Of a stretch of 64,000 nt of DNA, positions 1-12,258 are shown in pieces (the stretch's first letter is position 1; each line of letters begins with the position of its first letter). The translations under genes and the position numbers were made by a program. The DNA comes from Acorus gramineus (taxonomy: Eukaryota; Streptophyta; Magnoliopsida; Acorales; Acoraceae): contig CM060849.1 in NCBI GenBank assembly GCA_030737835.1, forward strand, positions 26,098,311 to 26,162,310, given 5' to 3'. The notes beneath the pieces are model-generated. The model searched no databases. It was not told where the DNA came from and saw only the letters and a program-made list of their open reading frames with translations.

Positions 1-618
1 ATTTTGTAAAATTTGTTCCAAAATAGGTCTGAAAACAGCGGAGATTGGATGTTGAAATTATTAAATCTCTGGAAATGTTTGGTCAAGATTTTCGTAGCTA
101 CTGTGGGGGACCCTGAAAATGCAGTTTTCTTCGAGAAGAGTGACACATCATATAACTTTCCCCACCTTTCGAATGAATTGATGGCAGAACCAAAGCTGAT
201 TCATCGAGTCAACTGTATTTTTTGACTAATGATCTTTTAAAAATTGTTTGGTGATGCTCAGAAGTCCAAGTATGTGCCAAACATTCATTATGGGTCCCTA
301 TCACAATATTTCTGAAACCTGGGGCCACCATGGGCAGGCAGACAACAGACTTCATGCTCCCACACCCAGCTGCACTTCATTCAATCTATACAGCCGTCCA
401 TTACTAGTTGGACGGCTGCACCTTAACTATATTAGTGACTGATTTTCAAAGATGGGTTAGCTTAGGTTGCTCAACCACCAGAGCTCCTCTCAATCTTCAC
501 ATTATTGGGCTATGAATTGACATTTCTCTCAACAACTCAATTACATACCCTTAATGCTTTGTGTATATCTGCCATGTCTCTCTTTATAGATAGTAAATCT
601 GAGCAGTCGTGTAACTTC
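1..618. other. Upstream region of the receptor kinase gene
   Basis: No convincing gene is seen here. The stretch holds the probable promoter and leader of the receptor kinase that starts at 619. A reading frame continuous with the kinase exon opens upstream at 505, but the hydrophobic signal peptide begins only at the ATG at 619. An inverted repeat at 391-418 is listed separately. Confidence 0.5.
391..418. repeat. Perfect 10-bp inverted repeat (hairpin) in promoter region
   Basis: CAGCCGTCCA at 391-400 is the exact reverse complement of TGGACGGCTG at 409-418, with an 8-base loop. It lies about 200 bases upstream of the kinase start codon. It could be a DNA-binding palindrome or a transcript hairpin. 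Nothing further supports a function. Confidence 0.6.
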
Positions 619-3428
619 ATGGCTTCCATCTGCTACTGCTGCTGCTGCTTCTTCCTCCAGTTACTCCTTGTTCAGCTTATCGGTTGCATTGGTGGTCGGA
701 TCCCACTTGGTTCACGACTGACAGCCAACGAGCGCCAAATGTGGGTCTCTGACAATGGAACATTCGGATTCGGATTCACTTCAACCGGAAGTCCAGATGA
801 GCTGCAGCTATCAATTTGGTACTTTAACCTTCCCGGTGACCCTACAATAGTCTGGTCTGCTAAAAGGTAAGGTATCCATCCCTGTATGTTAAAAAACACT
901 GCTTTCATAGATTTCTTGAATGTCTGTTCATAATTCAAAAAATCCAACTTTCCCTCCAAAAAAACCAACAGGGACTCTCCTGTGGGGATGGACGCCTATG
1001 TGGAGCTGGAAACCACCGGGAGCCTCACCTTGATCGACCCCTCCACAGCCACCATTGTCTGGGCCTCCAACACCACAGGCCGTGGAGTCCGGTCGGCCGA
1101 GATGTCAGACTCCGGAAACTTCATCCTCTACAACTCCTCCAACGACTCAGTGTGGGAGTCCTTCTCCCATCCCTCCGACACACTCCTCCCTGGACAACCC
1201 CTCACCGTCAATCTTGAGCTGACATCCTTCGCCAACCCTAGAGCCAATCGCAGCGACCACAATGGTTCCTACTCCCTTAAGATGCTCCAACAGCCCAGCT
1301 CGCTCAGCCTCTCCCTCTCCTACATCTCCCCCAACACCTCCCTCAACTACTCCTACTGGTCTGGCCCGCAGATCTCCAACGCCACGGGGGATGTTGTGGC
1401 GGTCCTCGATGACTCCGGCAGCTTTGGCGTCTCGTACGGTTCATCCCCCTCTGGCACCGTCTATGTGCATAAGAATGACTGTGATGTCTCCGGCTGCACA
1501 AAAAAAGAGACAGGTGTCATCCTCCGCCGCCTTGTGATCGGGGAGGACGGGAATCTGCGGCTCTACCGGTGGGACGTCAATGGGTCCCGCTTGGATTGGG
1601 AGACCGATTGGTCCGCAGTGTCAAACCCATGCTCCATCGCCGGGGTATGTGGGGACGGCATATGCAGCTTGGAGAATAACAAGACCAACGTGAGCTGCAC
1701 CCCCCTGACGGGCTCGTCCCCGCCAGCGGAGAATTACTGCACGCATTTCGAGATGGAGGCGATGCCGCAGACAAAGTACTACTTCTCGGAGTCATTGGTG
1801 ATTGCCAATTACAGTAATGTCTCGGTGGGCGCAGAGTGCGAGCAACGATGTGTGGAGGACTGTGAGTGCGTCGCCTCTGTTTTTGGGCTGGACGAGGAGG
1901 AGGAGACCTACTGCTGGAAGCTGAGGGATGCGCTCTTCGGGGGTCTGCAGGACCCGAGCTCAACCCTCTTTGTAAAGGTCAGCAAGTCATCGAAGAGCGG
2001 TCCAACCAGTGGTGGGAGATCTGTGGCATCGAAAGGAGGAGGAGCCAAAAGTGTGGTTGTGGTGGTCCCGCTGGTCGTATGCTTGTCCATGGTGGTTGCG
2101 CTTCTTGGGCTGCTTTTGTGGCATAGCACGGGAAGGCTGAGATGGCACCGGAGGGTCGTGTCGCGTAGGTCTCTATCCGTGCCAGGGGCGCCTCTCAACT
2201 TCAGCTACCGCGATCTTCAGATTGCCACGCTCAATTTTTCACAAATGCTTGGAACAGGTGAGCAAGACCCACATATGTACTTGATCTTGTGCTGTTTCAA
2301 TGTTGTGATCATAATTCATAACTCTGCTATTGTTGCTTCTCTCCAGGAGGGTTTGGTAGTGTATATAAAGGAAGCTTTGCAGATGGTACATCGGTGGCGG
2401 TGAAGAAGCTAGAGAGACTGCTCCCACATGGGGAGAAGGAGTTCGTAACAGAGGTGGCCACCATTGGCTCCATGCATCACATGAACCTCGTCCGCCTCTG
2501 CGGATTCTGCTCTGAGGGCTCTCAAAGGCAGGAAAACAAACATGTTCTCATTGTATGTCTCTCTGCATAGATTTACATTAAATTTGCATAATCTTTGTTG
2601 CATAGCAGGCTTTTAGTGTACGAGTACATGAGCAATGGATCGCTGGACAAATGGATCTTCCCTCCCCATAACGGCAACAATGGGGGACAATCAAAGCTGC
2701 TCGACTGGGATGCGCGCTTCCGCATAGCCATTGAAATGGCGCAAGGCATCGCCTATTTCCACGAGCAGTGTCGCAACCGGATCATACACTGCGACATCAA
2801 GCCGGAGAACATCCTCTTGGACGAGAACTTCTGCCCCAAAGTCTCTGACTTCGGGCTTGCGAAGCTGATGGGAAGGGAGCACTCGCATGTCGTCACGATG
2901 GTCCGAGGCACGAGAGGCTACTTGGCGCCGGAGTGGGTCAGCAACCGCCCTATCACGGTGAAGGCCGATGTATACAGCTACGGAATGCTCCTCCTGGAGA
3001 TCATTGGCGGGCGTAGGAACCTCGACATGTCCTTGGAGGTGGAGGACTTCTTCTATCCAGGCTTGGCTTTCAAGGAGATGATGAACGGGACGCCGAAGAA
3101 GGCGGTGGACAAGAGGCTGATGGGGAATGCGGAGGAGGAGGAGGTGATGCGGGCAATGCGAGTCGGGTTTTGGTGCATACAGGAGGATGTGGTGATGAGG
3201 CCTTCAATGGGGGAGGTGGTGAGGATGTTGGAAGGGGTGGTGGAGGTTGAGGTGCCGCTGATGCCTCAGGCAGTGCTCGAGCTGGTGGAGGAAGGGCTGG
3301 ATCATGTTTACAAGGCCATGATGAGGAGGAATTTTGGGTGGCCGGTGAGCTCGACGTCATTCGCGATCAATGGCGCCTTCCTTTCATCACAGGCCACATG
3401 TAGTTACTCCACCATGTCACCTAGATGA
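619..3428 (+). CDS. G-type lectin S-receptor-like Ser/Thr protein kinase, SD3-1-like
   Basis: Likely a plasma-membrane receptor kinase. Exons: 619-866, 972-2257, 2347-2527 and 2609-3428; the phases agree and give 844 residues. In order the protein has a signal peptide (MASICYCCCCFF...), a B-lectin domain (about 35-150), a Cys-rich PAN/apple-like region (about 335-425), one transmembrane helix (about 442-466) and a kinase domain. The kinase shows the Gly loop GTGGFGSVYKG, the catalytic lysine of VAVKK (531), HCDIKPENILLD (632-643), DFGLAK (652-657) and APEW. HCD replaces HRD, so this is a non-RD kinase, normal for the S-domain/LRK10 group. The kinase and tail closely resemble Arabidopsis At5g24080. 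The third intron appears to be GC-AG: donor GCAGGA at 2528, and only this junction restores the GSQR-LLVYEY joint. The ligand is unknown. Confidence 0.9.
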
Positions 3429-4867
3429 AGGGAAGCAGACCTTTATAGCAGAGGAACTCTCCAAGTTGTTTGAACATAATAAAAATATAACCAAGCATTA
3501 ATTTTCATGAATACATGACGTACCTGATTCTTTTTTCAAATAATTTTGCTAAGCTGTAATGTGAGTTTCTAGCCTTATAGACTTAGATCAATGGAAGAAC
3601 CATTGAATGAAAGATTTAAATGATGAGAGGTTGTTGGAAACCATAGCAAAACTATAATTTGATTCAACCAATCAAATCAGCAAAACAAAATGTCTTTGTA
3701 AAGAATGTTTAATGTAACTGTACATTCCATTTTTCATCTACACGGACTCTGCACATCAGGCACTTGCTCTGACTTTGGCATTGGGCTCCCTGTACTTTTA
3801 ATTTATGAGTTTTTTTTATTTTTAAGTCTTTATGAAACATAAAATTTAATGATCAATCTTTCATTTCTTTATATTTTGATTTTAATCTTAAGATTTTTTA
3901 TTTTAATCACTGGGAAGGACCTATCTTTAAATTATTTGATTTTTTTTTTAGTTCATGTGAGGGACTAAAAAAGAACATATCCTTTAAATCTAGAGACTAA
4001 AATTAAAATGTAAAGAAGTGAGGGATCGATTCCTGAATAGATATGTTTACGGGGATTTATCACTTAAGAAATGTCATGATTTTTTATCAAATATGTTTTT
4101 TTTTAATATTTGATCGAATATGTTTTTTTTTTTAATTTTGATAGAGAAATGTTAGGGATATTAAAATGAAAAACAATAGGGGTCTGTTTGATTGACAAGT
4201 GGGATTGAGATTCTGTGAATCATTGGATTCTAGATCTAGGTGGATTGGGATTGTGAATCATGTTAACCTGTTTGGTAAGGAACATGATTAAGAAAACAGG
4301 ATTGAGATTCTCAATCTCAATCATGTGTTTGGTAATGCATGGATTACAATATAAAAAAAAATATATTTCTAAAAATACACAATATATATATAGACACACA
4401 CACACACTGGTTATCATGCAAATGCCAAAGCATGTGGTATAACATTCATAGTTATATATATATAAATAAAATATAGTGACAATTATATATTATATAAAAA
4501 TTAAATAATCATTAAATAAAAATACAATTTTTTTGTATATATTATACTAAAAAGAATATGTTACTATTCTATAGAGACAATATATAAATATCTTAAATGT
4601 AATATCAGTCACAAATATCTTCATAAAGAAAAATAAAAAAAATATTGGACACATATATTAGTTCAATCATTAATAACGTGTTTTTTATACTATCACTATA
4701 TTTTTTTTATACCAACACATAAAACAGATGCCAAAAAAAAGTGTTTTTTATACTATCATTATATTTTTTATGAGATTATATGACAAAAAAGTGTAAAAAT
4801 GAAATGTATTTTATTAATCATGACTTAAATTAAAAATATAAATATAAATTTGACTAATTATATATTA
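3429..4867. other. AT-rich intergenic DNA with MITE-like fragments
   Basis: This holds the kinase 3' flank and then AT-rich DNA with many homopolymer runs and no gene. From about 3785 to 4060 it carries phrases such as 'gagggactaaaa' and 'gtgagggatcgatt' that recur at 16985-17255. At about 4180 a 'ggggtctgtttgattg' start and inverted 'gattgagattctcaatctcaatc' look like part of a MITE; its other end is not found. Confidence 0.5.
3785..4060. repeat. Dispersed 'gggactaa' MITE-like repeat, copy 1
   Basis: This segment shares 'gggactaaaa', 'aatgtaaagaagtgagggatcgatt' style phrases and general order with 16985-17255, about 13 kb away. Such 'tagtccctgggagggacta' palindromic repeats are common non-autonomous DNA elements in plants. 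The ends are not sharply defined here. Confidence 0.4.
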
Positions 4868-5352
4868 TCTATCCATATTACTAACCTAAAATGTTTTCAA
4901 CTTCGTAATACTTTCATTTCCAAATTTACCCTTAAATGTTTTATGATTATTATCTTTTGGATTAAGGTTAAGAATGAAAATAAAAAGTCAATAAATTTAA
5001 AGGATAATATTAGATATTTATCAAATCTATTTTATTGAATTTCACAAACCTTTAATTTGAAAAATAAATTTGAATAAATACATGGTTTTAAATATAATAT
5101 ATAATGGTCTAAATATCATATTTTACATATAATATTACAAATTAATATTATTTTATCATGTCAAATTGGTTATATCTATTGGTTGGTTATGTTGGATCGG
5201 ATTTAATAGTTACAATATTAATAAATCCATATAAAGATTAATGTTCTCTCGGATTATGTATTAACAGGTTTTAAAAAAATAGAGGCGATTTTTTAAAAAT
5301 ATATTATTTTTAGTTTGAACGCACATCGTGCGTGGGGGGGGGGGGAGACTAG
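4868..5352 (+). mobile_element. Candidate non-autonomous Helitron
   Basis: The 3' end has the Helitron signature: stem ACGCAC/GTGCGT around a 3-base loop (5319-5333), a G-rich run, then CTAG at 5349-5352 followed by T. A plausible 5' end starting TCTATCCATATTACTAAC lies at 4868 after an A, which matches the A|TC...CTRR|T insertion rule. No coding sequence lies between them. The 3' end is fairly convincing. The 5' end is a choice among AT-rich possibilities. Confidence 0.45.
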
Positions 5353-6752
5353 TTTTCTCTAATTTATAAATAAACAAATCCCTAAAAAATAGGGATTTGA
5401 TAAAAACATACAAATAAAACCAAAATGGAAAAAATGATACAGATAAAACATTTTATATAAAAACATACAAATAAAATCAAAAGGGATTGTTTTTTGTATT
5501 GGCATTTATGCCATATAGAAAGATAATTACCAAATAACAACTACAACATTAACATACAAGCATTTTCATTATGCATAGAAAAAAATGAACTTGTTAAGAA
5601 AACAAAGGAAGATTCCAAGCTCAAGCAGCATATTTCCATCACATGAATTGTTTATTTAAAATATCATTTTATTAAAACATGACTTTTGACGTATTAAATA
5701 AATAAGGAAACCAAAATACATAACACTAATGACAATAGGACTACATAATTAATTTGAAATTTCAAAATTAAATACTGAATGGAATATTTTATAGTATATA
5801 GGATCCCACCATATGCCATATAAATGTTACAAACCTATTGTAAATATGTCAAATTAGTAGATCCCAAAACTTCAACACCTATTAAAACTAAACATATCCC
5901 ATATCAAAAGATGTTCAAGAAAACTTACAAGATGCAGCCAAAATAAGTTATGGAGCCCAGTTTGATCCAGATTGTATGTGATATGAAACTCAACCTTATA
6001 AAAAGTAATAAATCGTGAACATGAAACTTAAAATTAAACATTAAACCAAATTTTATGTGGTTCTAAAAATAAAGATCCAAAGAAGGAAATAGAAAGATCA
6101 ACATTACAAAAAAAAAACAACAGCATTACATATACAAATATTGAAACAAAAAATTATAAGCATGAAATTAAAAATAAGATTTGTTAGATGTAATTTTAAA
6201 CTTCAATATTAAATATAAATTAAATAAATGATATCTAAATATTCTCTAAGAACATTATTTTCGGTTGAAGCATATTTTCTTGAATTATTTTTAAATTGTT
6301 ATTTAAATAAAAAAACTCTAATAACATGAACTCTACTCTTGACTAAAATAATTAATTAGATAATAAAAATAAAATCAAAATCAAAATCAAAATATTGAAA
6401 AGAACTTACCTGTGTTGAACTCTATGTATGCACAAATCAATTCTCCTGAAATATAAACATTCAACCAAGCCCAAAAGATTATAAATTTTTTCATCATTAA
6501 GCAATTCCCAACAAAAATATTAAAAATATTCAAAATAAAACACATTCATCATCCTAAAAAAATCATCTAAAAACAAATAAAAATTCACCAAACATAAATC
6601 ATAACACATAAAAAGTAAAAAGCAAAATTCTTTTCTAAAGAGATGAAGAGCTAAAAAATAGAATGAACTTTAATAGGAGAGGTGAGGATCATTTATAGTT
6701 TTTTTAGGTGGATTTTATCCTAAAATCAAGAGACAATGGGTTACAATATTTA
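5353..6752. other. AT-rich intergenic DNA, nothing recognised
   Basis: About 1.4 kb of A-rich, repeat-poor sequence. No convincing exon, RNA gene or transposon end was seen. Confidence 0.5.
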
Positions 6753-9110
6753 TGTAATGCCCCCGAATCCACGACTTCATTTTGAAGCATGAAATCCGGT
6801 TAGGTTAACTTAATTCTTCAAAATCTCAGAGTATATATATATATATATATCCATAGAACATAAGAATACATCACTATAAATATACATCCATTGTTAAGGC
6901 TAAAATCCAATATAAAATCTATATACATCTGGAACAACTGAATTTATATATATCCACACTATCATACATATGGGTCCTCTACATGCCAAAGAAATGACCA
7001 ACACCTTCTACACAACTCTAGTGCTCTGGAAATCATTATCTTGATCGCTACTACATGAGATCCACCAATCAAATCCTTAACCTGAAAAGAGAAAATAATG
7101 AGGGGTGAGCAACCACACGCTCAGTGAATAGACTAATATTATCCTGTTAGTATATTTATAATCAAAATATAATAGTCATAAAATGTCCACACAGACATGT
7201 AATATATCAAGAGATAAAATATACAAAAGGCCACCAAGACATGCGATAATATATATATACACACACAATCATATCCAACATGATACATACAACACCACAA
7301 ACACGCATGTCCGTCTTCACAGCACCTAGCTCGCGGGGTCTTTCACAGGCATGGCCACGTAGACATAGCCCCAAAGACTTGGGTCCTACGTTCTCGGATC
7401 TGGCTACATAGACGTACGCACACCTAGACGTTGGCCACCAAGACTGAGCCACCTAGACGGAATGAATGCATTTGACAAACTATCATGTCTTTAAAATCAC
7501 AAAAGAATAGAGCATGCACAATCTCAACATACCAATCATATGATGATAAATATATCAACAAAAGCATGCTCACATTTTTATATCAAAACTAGTAGTTATA
7601 TTCCATAAAATAGATGGTCCTAGCATGAATACATAATATATTATTTGAAATCTACATATGAGACTCAAGTTCACTCACCTCTAGTCCACGCAATACAACC
7701 TGATGCACGTGCATGAATGCTATACACTCGCATGTGGATAACTTAGCATAACAATTATGCAATAATAAATCACAAACCATTCAATCATGACTCAAACAAC
7801 TGACAACCAATTTACAACACTAGGCCCAATAATCCCAAAAGCCCATACCTAATAGATCTACAATCCGTGACTCACCTCAAAGGCTTAACGAAAATTCCAA
7901 CTCTGAATAAATATTAAAATATTCATATACTCACAATTATCCGATAATCAGTATCCATTTATTTCATAAGACCCACATAATCGATCAATCCTCGAATAAA
8001 TATTTAGACAAATCCAATAAGGCTCCACTACAACTCCAATGATCCAAATAACTTAACTCAACCATTTTACATCCAAATAACAATAATATCCAATTAATAT
8101 TCATTGATCATACTAAACCAAATTATCGATTTAAGATCCAATTTGAGTCACCAAAATCAATAAAATCATCAAAACCCACAAATCAAATTATACTCATTAA
8201 CATCCATTTGGGATCCCTTTAATCTCTAAAATTCATCAAACTTGGTACTTGGTCATGAAGAAAAATATTTGAATTCTAAGAAACTGCACAGAAATCTTTG
8301 AAAAATCATATATTTCTACCCTTAACTCCGAATTGGACGATTCGTGGTTCGTTGGAAAGATCGTTTCAAAACCTATTTCTGTTTGTGAAATAAATTGTTC
8401 CCAGAAACGACTCTATAATAGTCAAAAACACGATTTAACGTCCAGCAATATAATCAACCCGAAAATAACCCTTCAATCCCAAAACCAATAAATTTAATTT
8501 GATCTTAAGAAATCCTTCAAGATCCATTGAAATCTAATCAAATAATCATCTAATTATAATCAATCAACCCTAACCCTAATCCATCAACCTTCTTCCCCAA
8601 ACAATCATTTGATACAATCATCTTCTAACAAAAATAAATTGAAATATTAAACAACAAAATCAATAGAGAATGATTACTCACTTGTGGTACTCGACGGATA
8701 GGGTTAGATCACCACCACCCTTCATGCCTTATGAGATTTGGATGAAAACCCTAACTCAAAACGTGTTATTTAACGGGGTTTACCAAAATTACAGAACGAC
8801 TTCTCAAGTATTCCGGGTTTACAACTAAGCCCATGTCTGATTTACAAACAGATCCCTATCCGATTTACCGATAGATCTCTGAAGCCTATTAAAAGATTTT
8901 CTGGATTTGCAACTAGATCCCTGAGCCCAATAACTTACACAAAATCCTAAAAACTTAATTTTTCAAACTCTGAATTTCACCAAATTTCAATCAAATTTAT
9001 AGTATCTTGAGACTATAAATGTCTCAAAAACAAAAATATATAAAATAAATATTTTAACATTAATTTATAATTATTATAATTATAAATAAAATTGAAACCA
9101 TTTGGGCCCA
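6753..9110. mobile_element. Probable LTR-retrotransposon remnant or solo LTR
   Basis: The segment opens with TGTAATGCCCCCGAATCC, which resembles the TG...CA border of many plant LTRs (reverse complement ending in GGGGGCATTACA). About 350 bases in is 'gaggggtgagcaaccacacgctcagtgaata', a phrase typical of plant Gypsy-type LTR or leader DNA. At 7320-7460 short motifs such as 'ccacctagacg' and 'ccaccaagac' repeat degenerately. No gag or pol coding remains and I could not fix the far end or a 5-bp target duplication, so the right limit is approximate. An (AT)n tract lies at 6832-6850. Confidence 0.35.
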
Positions 9111-9166
9111 CACCAAAACTGAAAAATGGAAAAACTTAATTTCAATTAAAATTTTCATTATATATT

Positions 9167-10749
9167 TAATAATGATTTCCAAGCCCCAACTTCATAGGTC
9201 TCAAACTAGGCCCTATGATATGACAAGTGTACATTGTTTGTTATACCCTTAATGTTTATCTCCTTCTATCCTTCTCTCCCAATAATTGCCAAAACCCCTC
9301 AAAAATAAAAATATAAAAAAAACAATCAAACGGCCCAAATTTCATCCCCCAATTTTTAATTAATTTAATAACTATAATGAACTAACTAATTAAAACCCCT
9401 CTCTCTCTTATCTCTTCAAAACCTTCCAACTAAAATTAAAATCAAAACCAAAACTTTCTCTCTCAATAGGTTCGATAGTCATCGACGAAGACGAAAAATC
9501 CAACGCCGACGGCAAACCACCCACCCTCCATCATCGTAACACCCTCCTGTCCCACCTTGAGCTCCAGCTCCCGCCGTCGTCGGGGGCGATGGCGGCGGAG
9601 GATTTCGAGATGATCTCTTGGAAGCCGTCAGCGTACACGAGCCTCCGAGACCTCCTCCCCTGCTCCCCCTCCTCCGCCGCCTCTCCCACCGCCTCGTCGC
9701 AGATCGACGCCTACAACAACCCTTTTTTTTTATTTGGATGTCACCTCAATGTCTCTCGAATCAGGTTTGGCATTATTATATTTGTAATCGAGTTGTGTTT
9801 TGCTTATTGTTTTAAATTTAAACACGAATTTTGTTTTCTGTATTGAATGTCATTTTTCACAGTTTGATTTGTTTTTGTTCCAATATCTTAAATGTAACAC
9901 TCAATATTGTTACATTTGAGATATAAATAGTTTGTATGATGTTACTGTTACATTATTGACAATGTAAATAGTCATTTTTCAAATATTTATTATTTTTGTT
10001 ATATTTGTAAATGTAATAGTCAACCGCATGCGCGTATTGATTTATATTTGTTACATCCATATATGTAACAGTTGATTGCATGGAATGCAAAACATTTAGG
10101 TAAATGTATTATGTACATATAACAGTTTTTATGAAAATGAATCAAATAGTTCATGTAATATTTATTAAATGTAATTCACAACAAAAAAAAGTGTTTGATA
10201 ATTTTCATAAAATGTAACTGACTATTGAAGAGAGGATTTGTTTTTTAAATTGTTTAAACATTGCATTGAATGTAATACAGTTATGTAAATGTAACTATTA
10301 TGTTACATTTATGTAAATATAACAAATAGTTGTAAATGATATAAACATTTAGAAAATGTATTTCCATTTTTAGATATGTATCTTATTTATGTAAATCGAA
10401 AAGTTGTTTGAATGTAATTTTTATATAGTGCGAATGTAATTTGAAAAAAAAAAAAAAAGAGTATCCGTTTGAAGGATTTTGACAAAAAAAAAAAAAAAAA
10501 ATTTAGGTAAGTTTTGGTGTAACTAAAATAGAAAATTCAGTTATTAGGTAAGGATTTATTTTGAAATCCATAAATTTATTAGAGAAAAAAAGAGGATTTG
10601 GGTTAATGAGAAAGATTTTTAATGAGTGACAAATTTGTATTTTGTCATTTTACTTTTTTTGAAAAGTCAACAAACCAACCAATGAAATGATAACATCTCA
10701 TAGGGCTTGTGAGTGGGGCTTATATTTTAGGGCCAGGATATCATGACTC
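9167..10749 (-). mobile_element. Mutator-like element, copy 1 (Pack-MULE candidate)
   Basis: The left end (aataatgatttccaagcccc) matches the reverse complement of the right end of the element at 40078-41298. The right end (ggccaggatatcatgact) matches the reverse complement of that element's left end. Both share about 600 bp of internal sequence full of 'tgttacattt' and 'aaatgtaac' motifs. This copy is therefore inverted relative to copies 2 and 3. Unlike them it carries a GC-rich gene fragment (9480-9735). A clear 9-bp target duplication is not visible (flanks ttatatatt and ttaaaacaa), so this copy may be old or damaged. Confidence 0.6.
9589..9735 (+). pseudogene. Captured first-exon fragment of a small plant protein gene
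   Basis: A GC-rich island inside the Mutator-like element reads from ATG at 9589 as MAAEDFEMISWKPSAYTSLR followed by DLLPCSPSSAASPTASSQID. The core SWK(P/S)SAYTSLRDLLP...SPTASS is, as I recall, the conserved N-terminus of a small plant-specific family of unknown function. The similarity stops near 9720 in a T-run, and no downstream exon with the rest of the family is present. The GC-rich 5' leader (from about 9480) is included in the capture. It is probably a non-functional fragment. Confidence 0.5.
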
Positions 10750-11797
10750 TTAAAACAAATATATAATGCTAAAAAATACAGAAACGTTACAATTTATCAT
10801 AAAACAAAAACGGATAAATTTAAATTTTAAAAAGCATTCAAATCGATTTGTGTTTTTATTTTCTTTTATCTATCATTAAATTTAAAAGAAAAAAAACTCA
10901 TTTTCTATCAATTCTGTATTTAATTTAAATTATCTTTAGGTACTTTAAATTTCAATAATTAACAAGTTTATTTATGTGATTAAAGAAACAAGAAAATATG
11001 GATAAGATTTTTAAAATAATAAAACCTTTCTTAAATAAGAATCCCAAAAATAGGGTGTAAAAAATTTGAAAATGAAAGATGATAAAAAAATGACTTGATA
11101 TATCTAGTTTTATTTTATTCCCATTAGGTGGAAATTACATATATATGATCTAATGATGGTTGATGATCTTGATATACATATAGAGAGAGAGAGAGAGAGA
11201 GAGGCGATTAGCTGTGGATCAGATCTATGATCTTTTGATCAGACGGATGCTGATGAGACGAATTTGGTTAGTACATAACCGGGTTCATCCCGTCACACAA
11301 ACCCTCACATTCCCCATGCCTCTCTCTTTCTCCTTCAAACAAAATTTAGATCGAAAACCCCCATCCCAGAGACCCCGGTGACCATTCCACCACCCCGGCG
11401 ACCGCCATCCTAAAAATGAGCCTCAATACATTTTGGTGAACTCCTACCAGAAAAAAGCAATGAAAATGTATATCACATCTGAGCCATCCAGATTAGATCT
11501 GAATGACCCAGATTTGCGCTGCACATAAGACCCATGATTGCATGGTTGCATTGTGAGTGTGTGTGTGTGTGTTGCGCTGCTTCTGGGGATCCCATAAACC
11601 AGTGGAGAGCATTTCATCTATTTACCAGAGTCTTATTTATATTACATTGACTTGTTCATACTGTATTTTATGTTCTAAGTTAAAGATCTTCGGCTGCAGC
11701 CTGCAGGATTAGTAAGACAAAAGTATATAATATCAAGATGAACCAACAAATATATATATTTTTTTATCGGAAGAAAGTTGAATCAAATTGAAGAGCC
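10750..11797. other. AT-rich intergenic DNA with simple repeats
   Basis: No gene is recognised. It contains a (GA)n tract at about 11181-11202, a short (GT)n run near 11550-11571, and a dispersed repeat at 11367-11595 that is listed separately. Confidence 0.5.
11367..11595 (+). repeat. Dispersed repeat shared with 39140-39347, copy 1
   Basis: Runs from CAGAGACCCCGG through 'cctaaaaatgag', 'acattttggtgaa', 'ataagacccatgatt' and a GT run to 'ttctggggatccca'. The same ordered phrases occur at 39140-39347 in the same orientation. The family is unidentified. Confidence 0.65.
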
Positions 11798-12258
11798 GTC
11801 TATGACAAAGATTGGTGTTCTTATGGGTTGGGTTGGTAAACAAAATGAATTAACAGAAATTCACATTAGGTTGGTATCCTAAAAATTAAAATTTAGAAAA
11901 AAAATCACTAAATACAATATTCATACAAAGCTCCACAAATATTCCAGACCAAGAAATGGATATAGTACTAAAAAAATCAAATAACTTTAAAGCATTTAGC
12001 ACCATTGAGGACCTAATCTGTATAAAACATTCACATTTTTACCCAATTTGGCATCAAAGGAAATCAAAACTCTACATATTACAAAATATCTCAAGATTCA
12101 ATCAGATACTAAAAAAAAAAAAATCAAAACAACCTACAAATAACAATCTCCAAGCAAAACAAAACTCTACATATTACAAAATATCTCCAGATTCAATCAG
12201 ATAATAAAAAAAATAAAATCAAAACAACCTACAAATAACAATCTCCAAGCAAAACAAC
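11798..12258 (+). repeat. Extra copy of palindrome sub-block, ending in a 95-bp tandem duplication
   Basis: From 'ccgtctatg' the sequence runs parallel to 16157-16510 and is the inverse of about 12650-12985, so it is a third copy of a block in the palindrome arms. It ends with two direct copies of a 95-bp unit beginning 'aaaactctacatatta' (12066-12160 and 12161-12256). The block abuts the left arm directly. Confidence 0.7.

Noticed and set aside
13-225. Open frame of 70 codons at the left edge
   Set aside because: No recognisable motif or splice context; composition is like the surrounding intergenic DNA.
3070-3360. Pro/Ser-rich open frame opposite the receptor kinase
   Set aside because: Antisense shadow of the kinase exon created by GC-rich codon bias.
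6832-6850. (AT)n run considered as a regulatory site
   Set aside because: Simple sequence inside repeat DNA, with no gene nearby.
7207-7452. 81-codon minus-strand frame in the LTR-like region
   Set aside because: Made of degenerate 'ccacctagacg' repeats; no family similarity.
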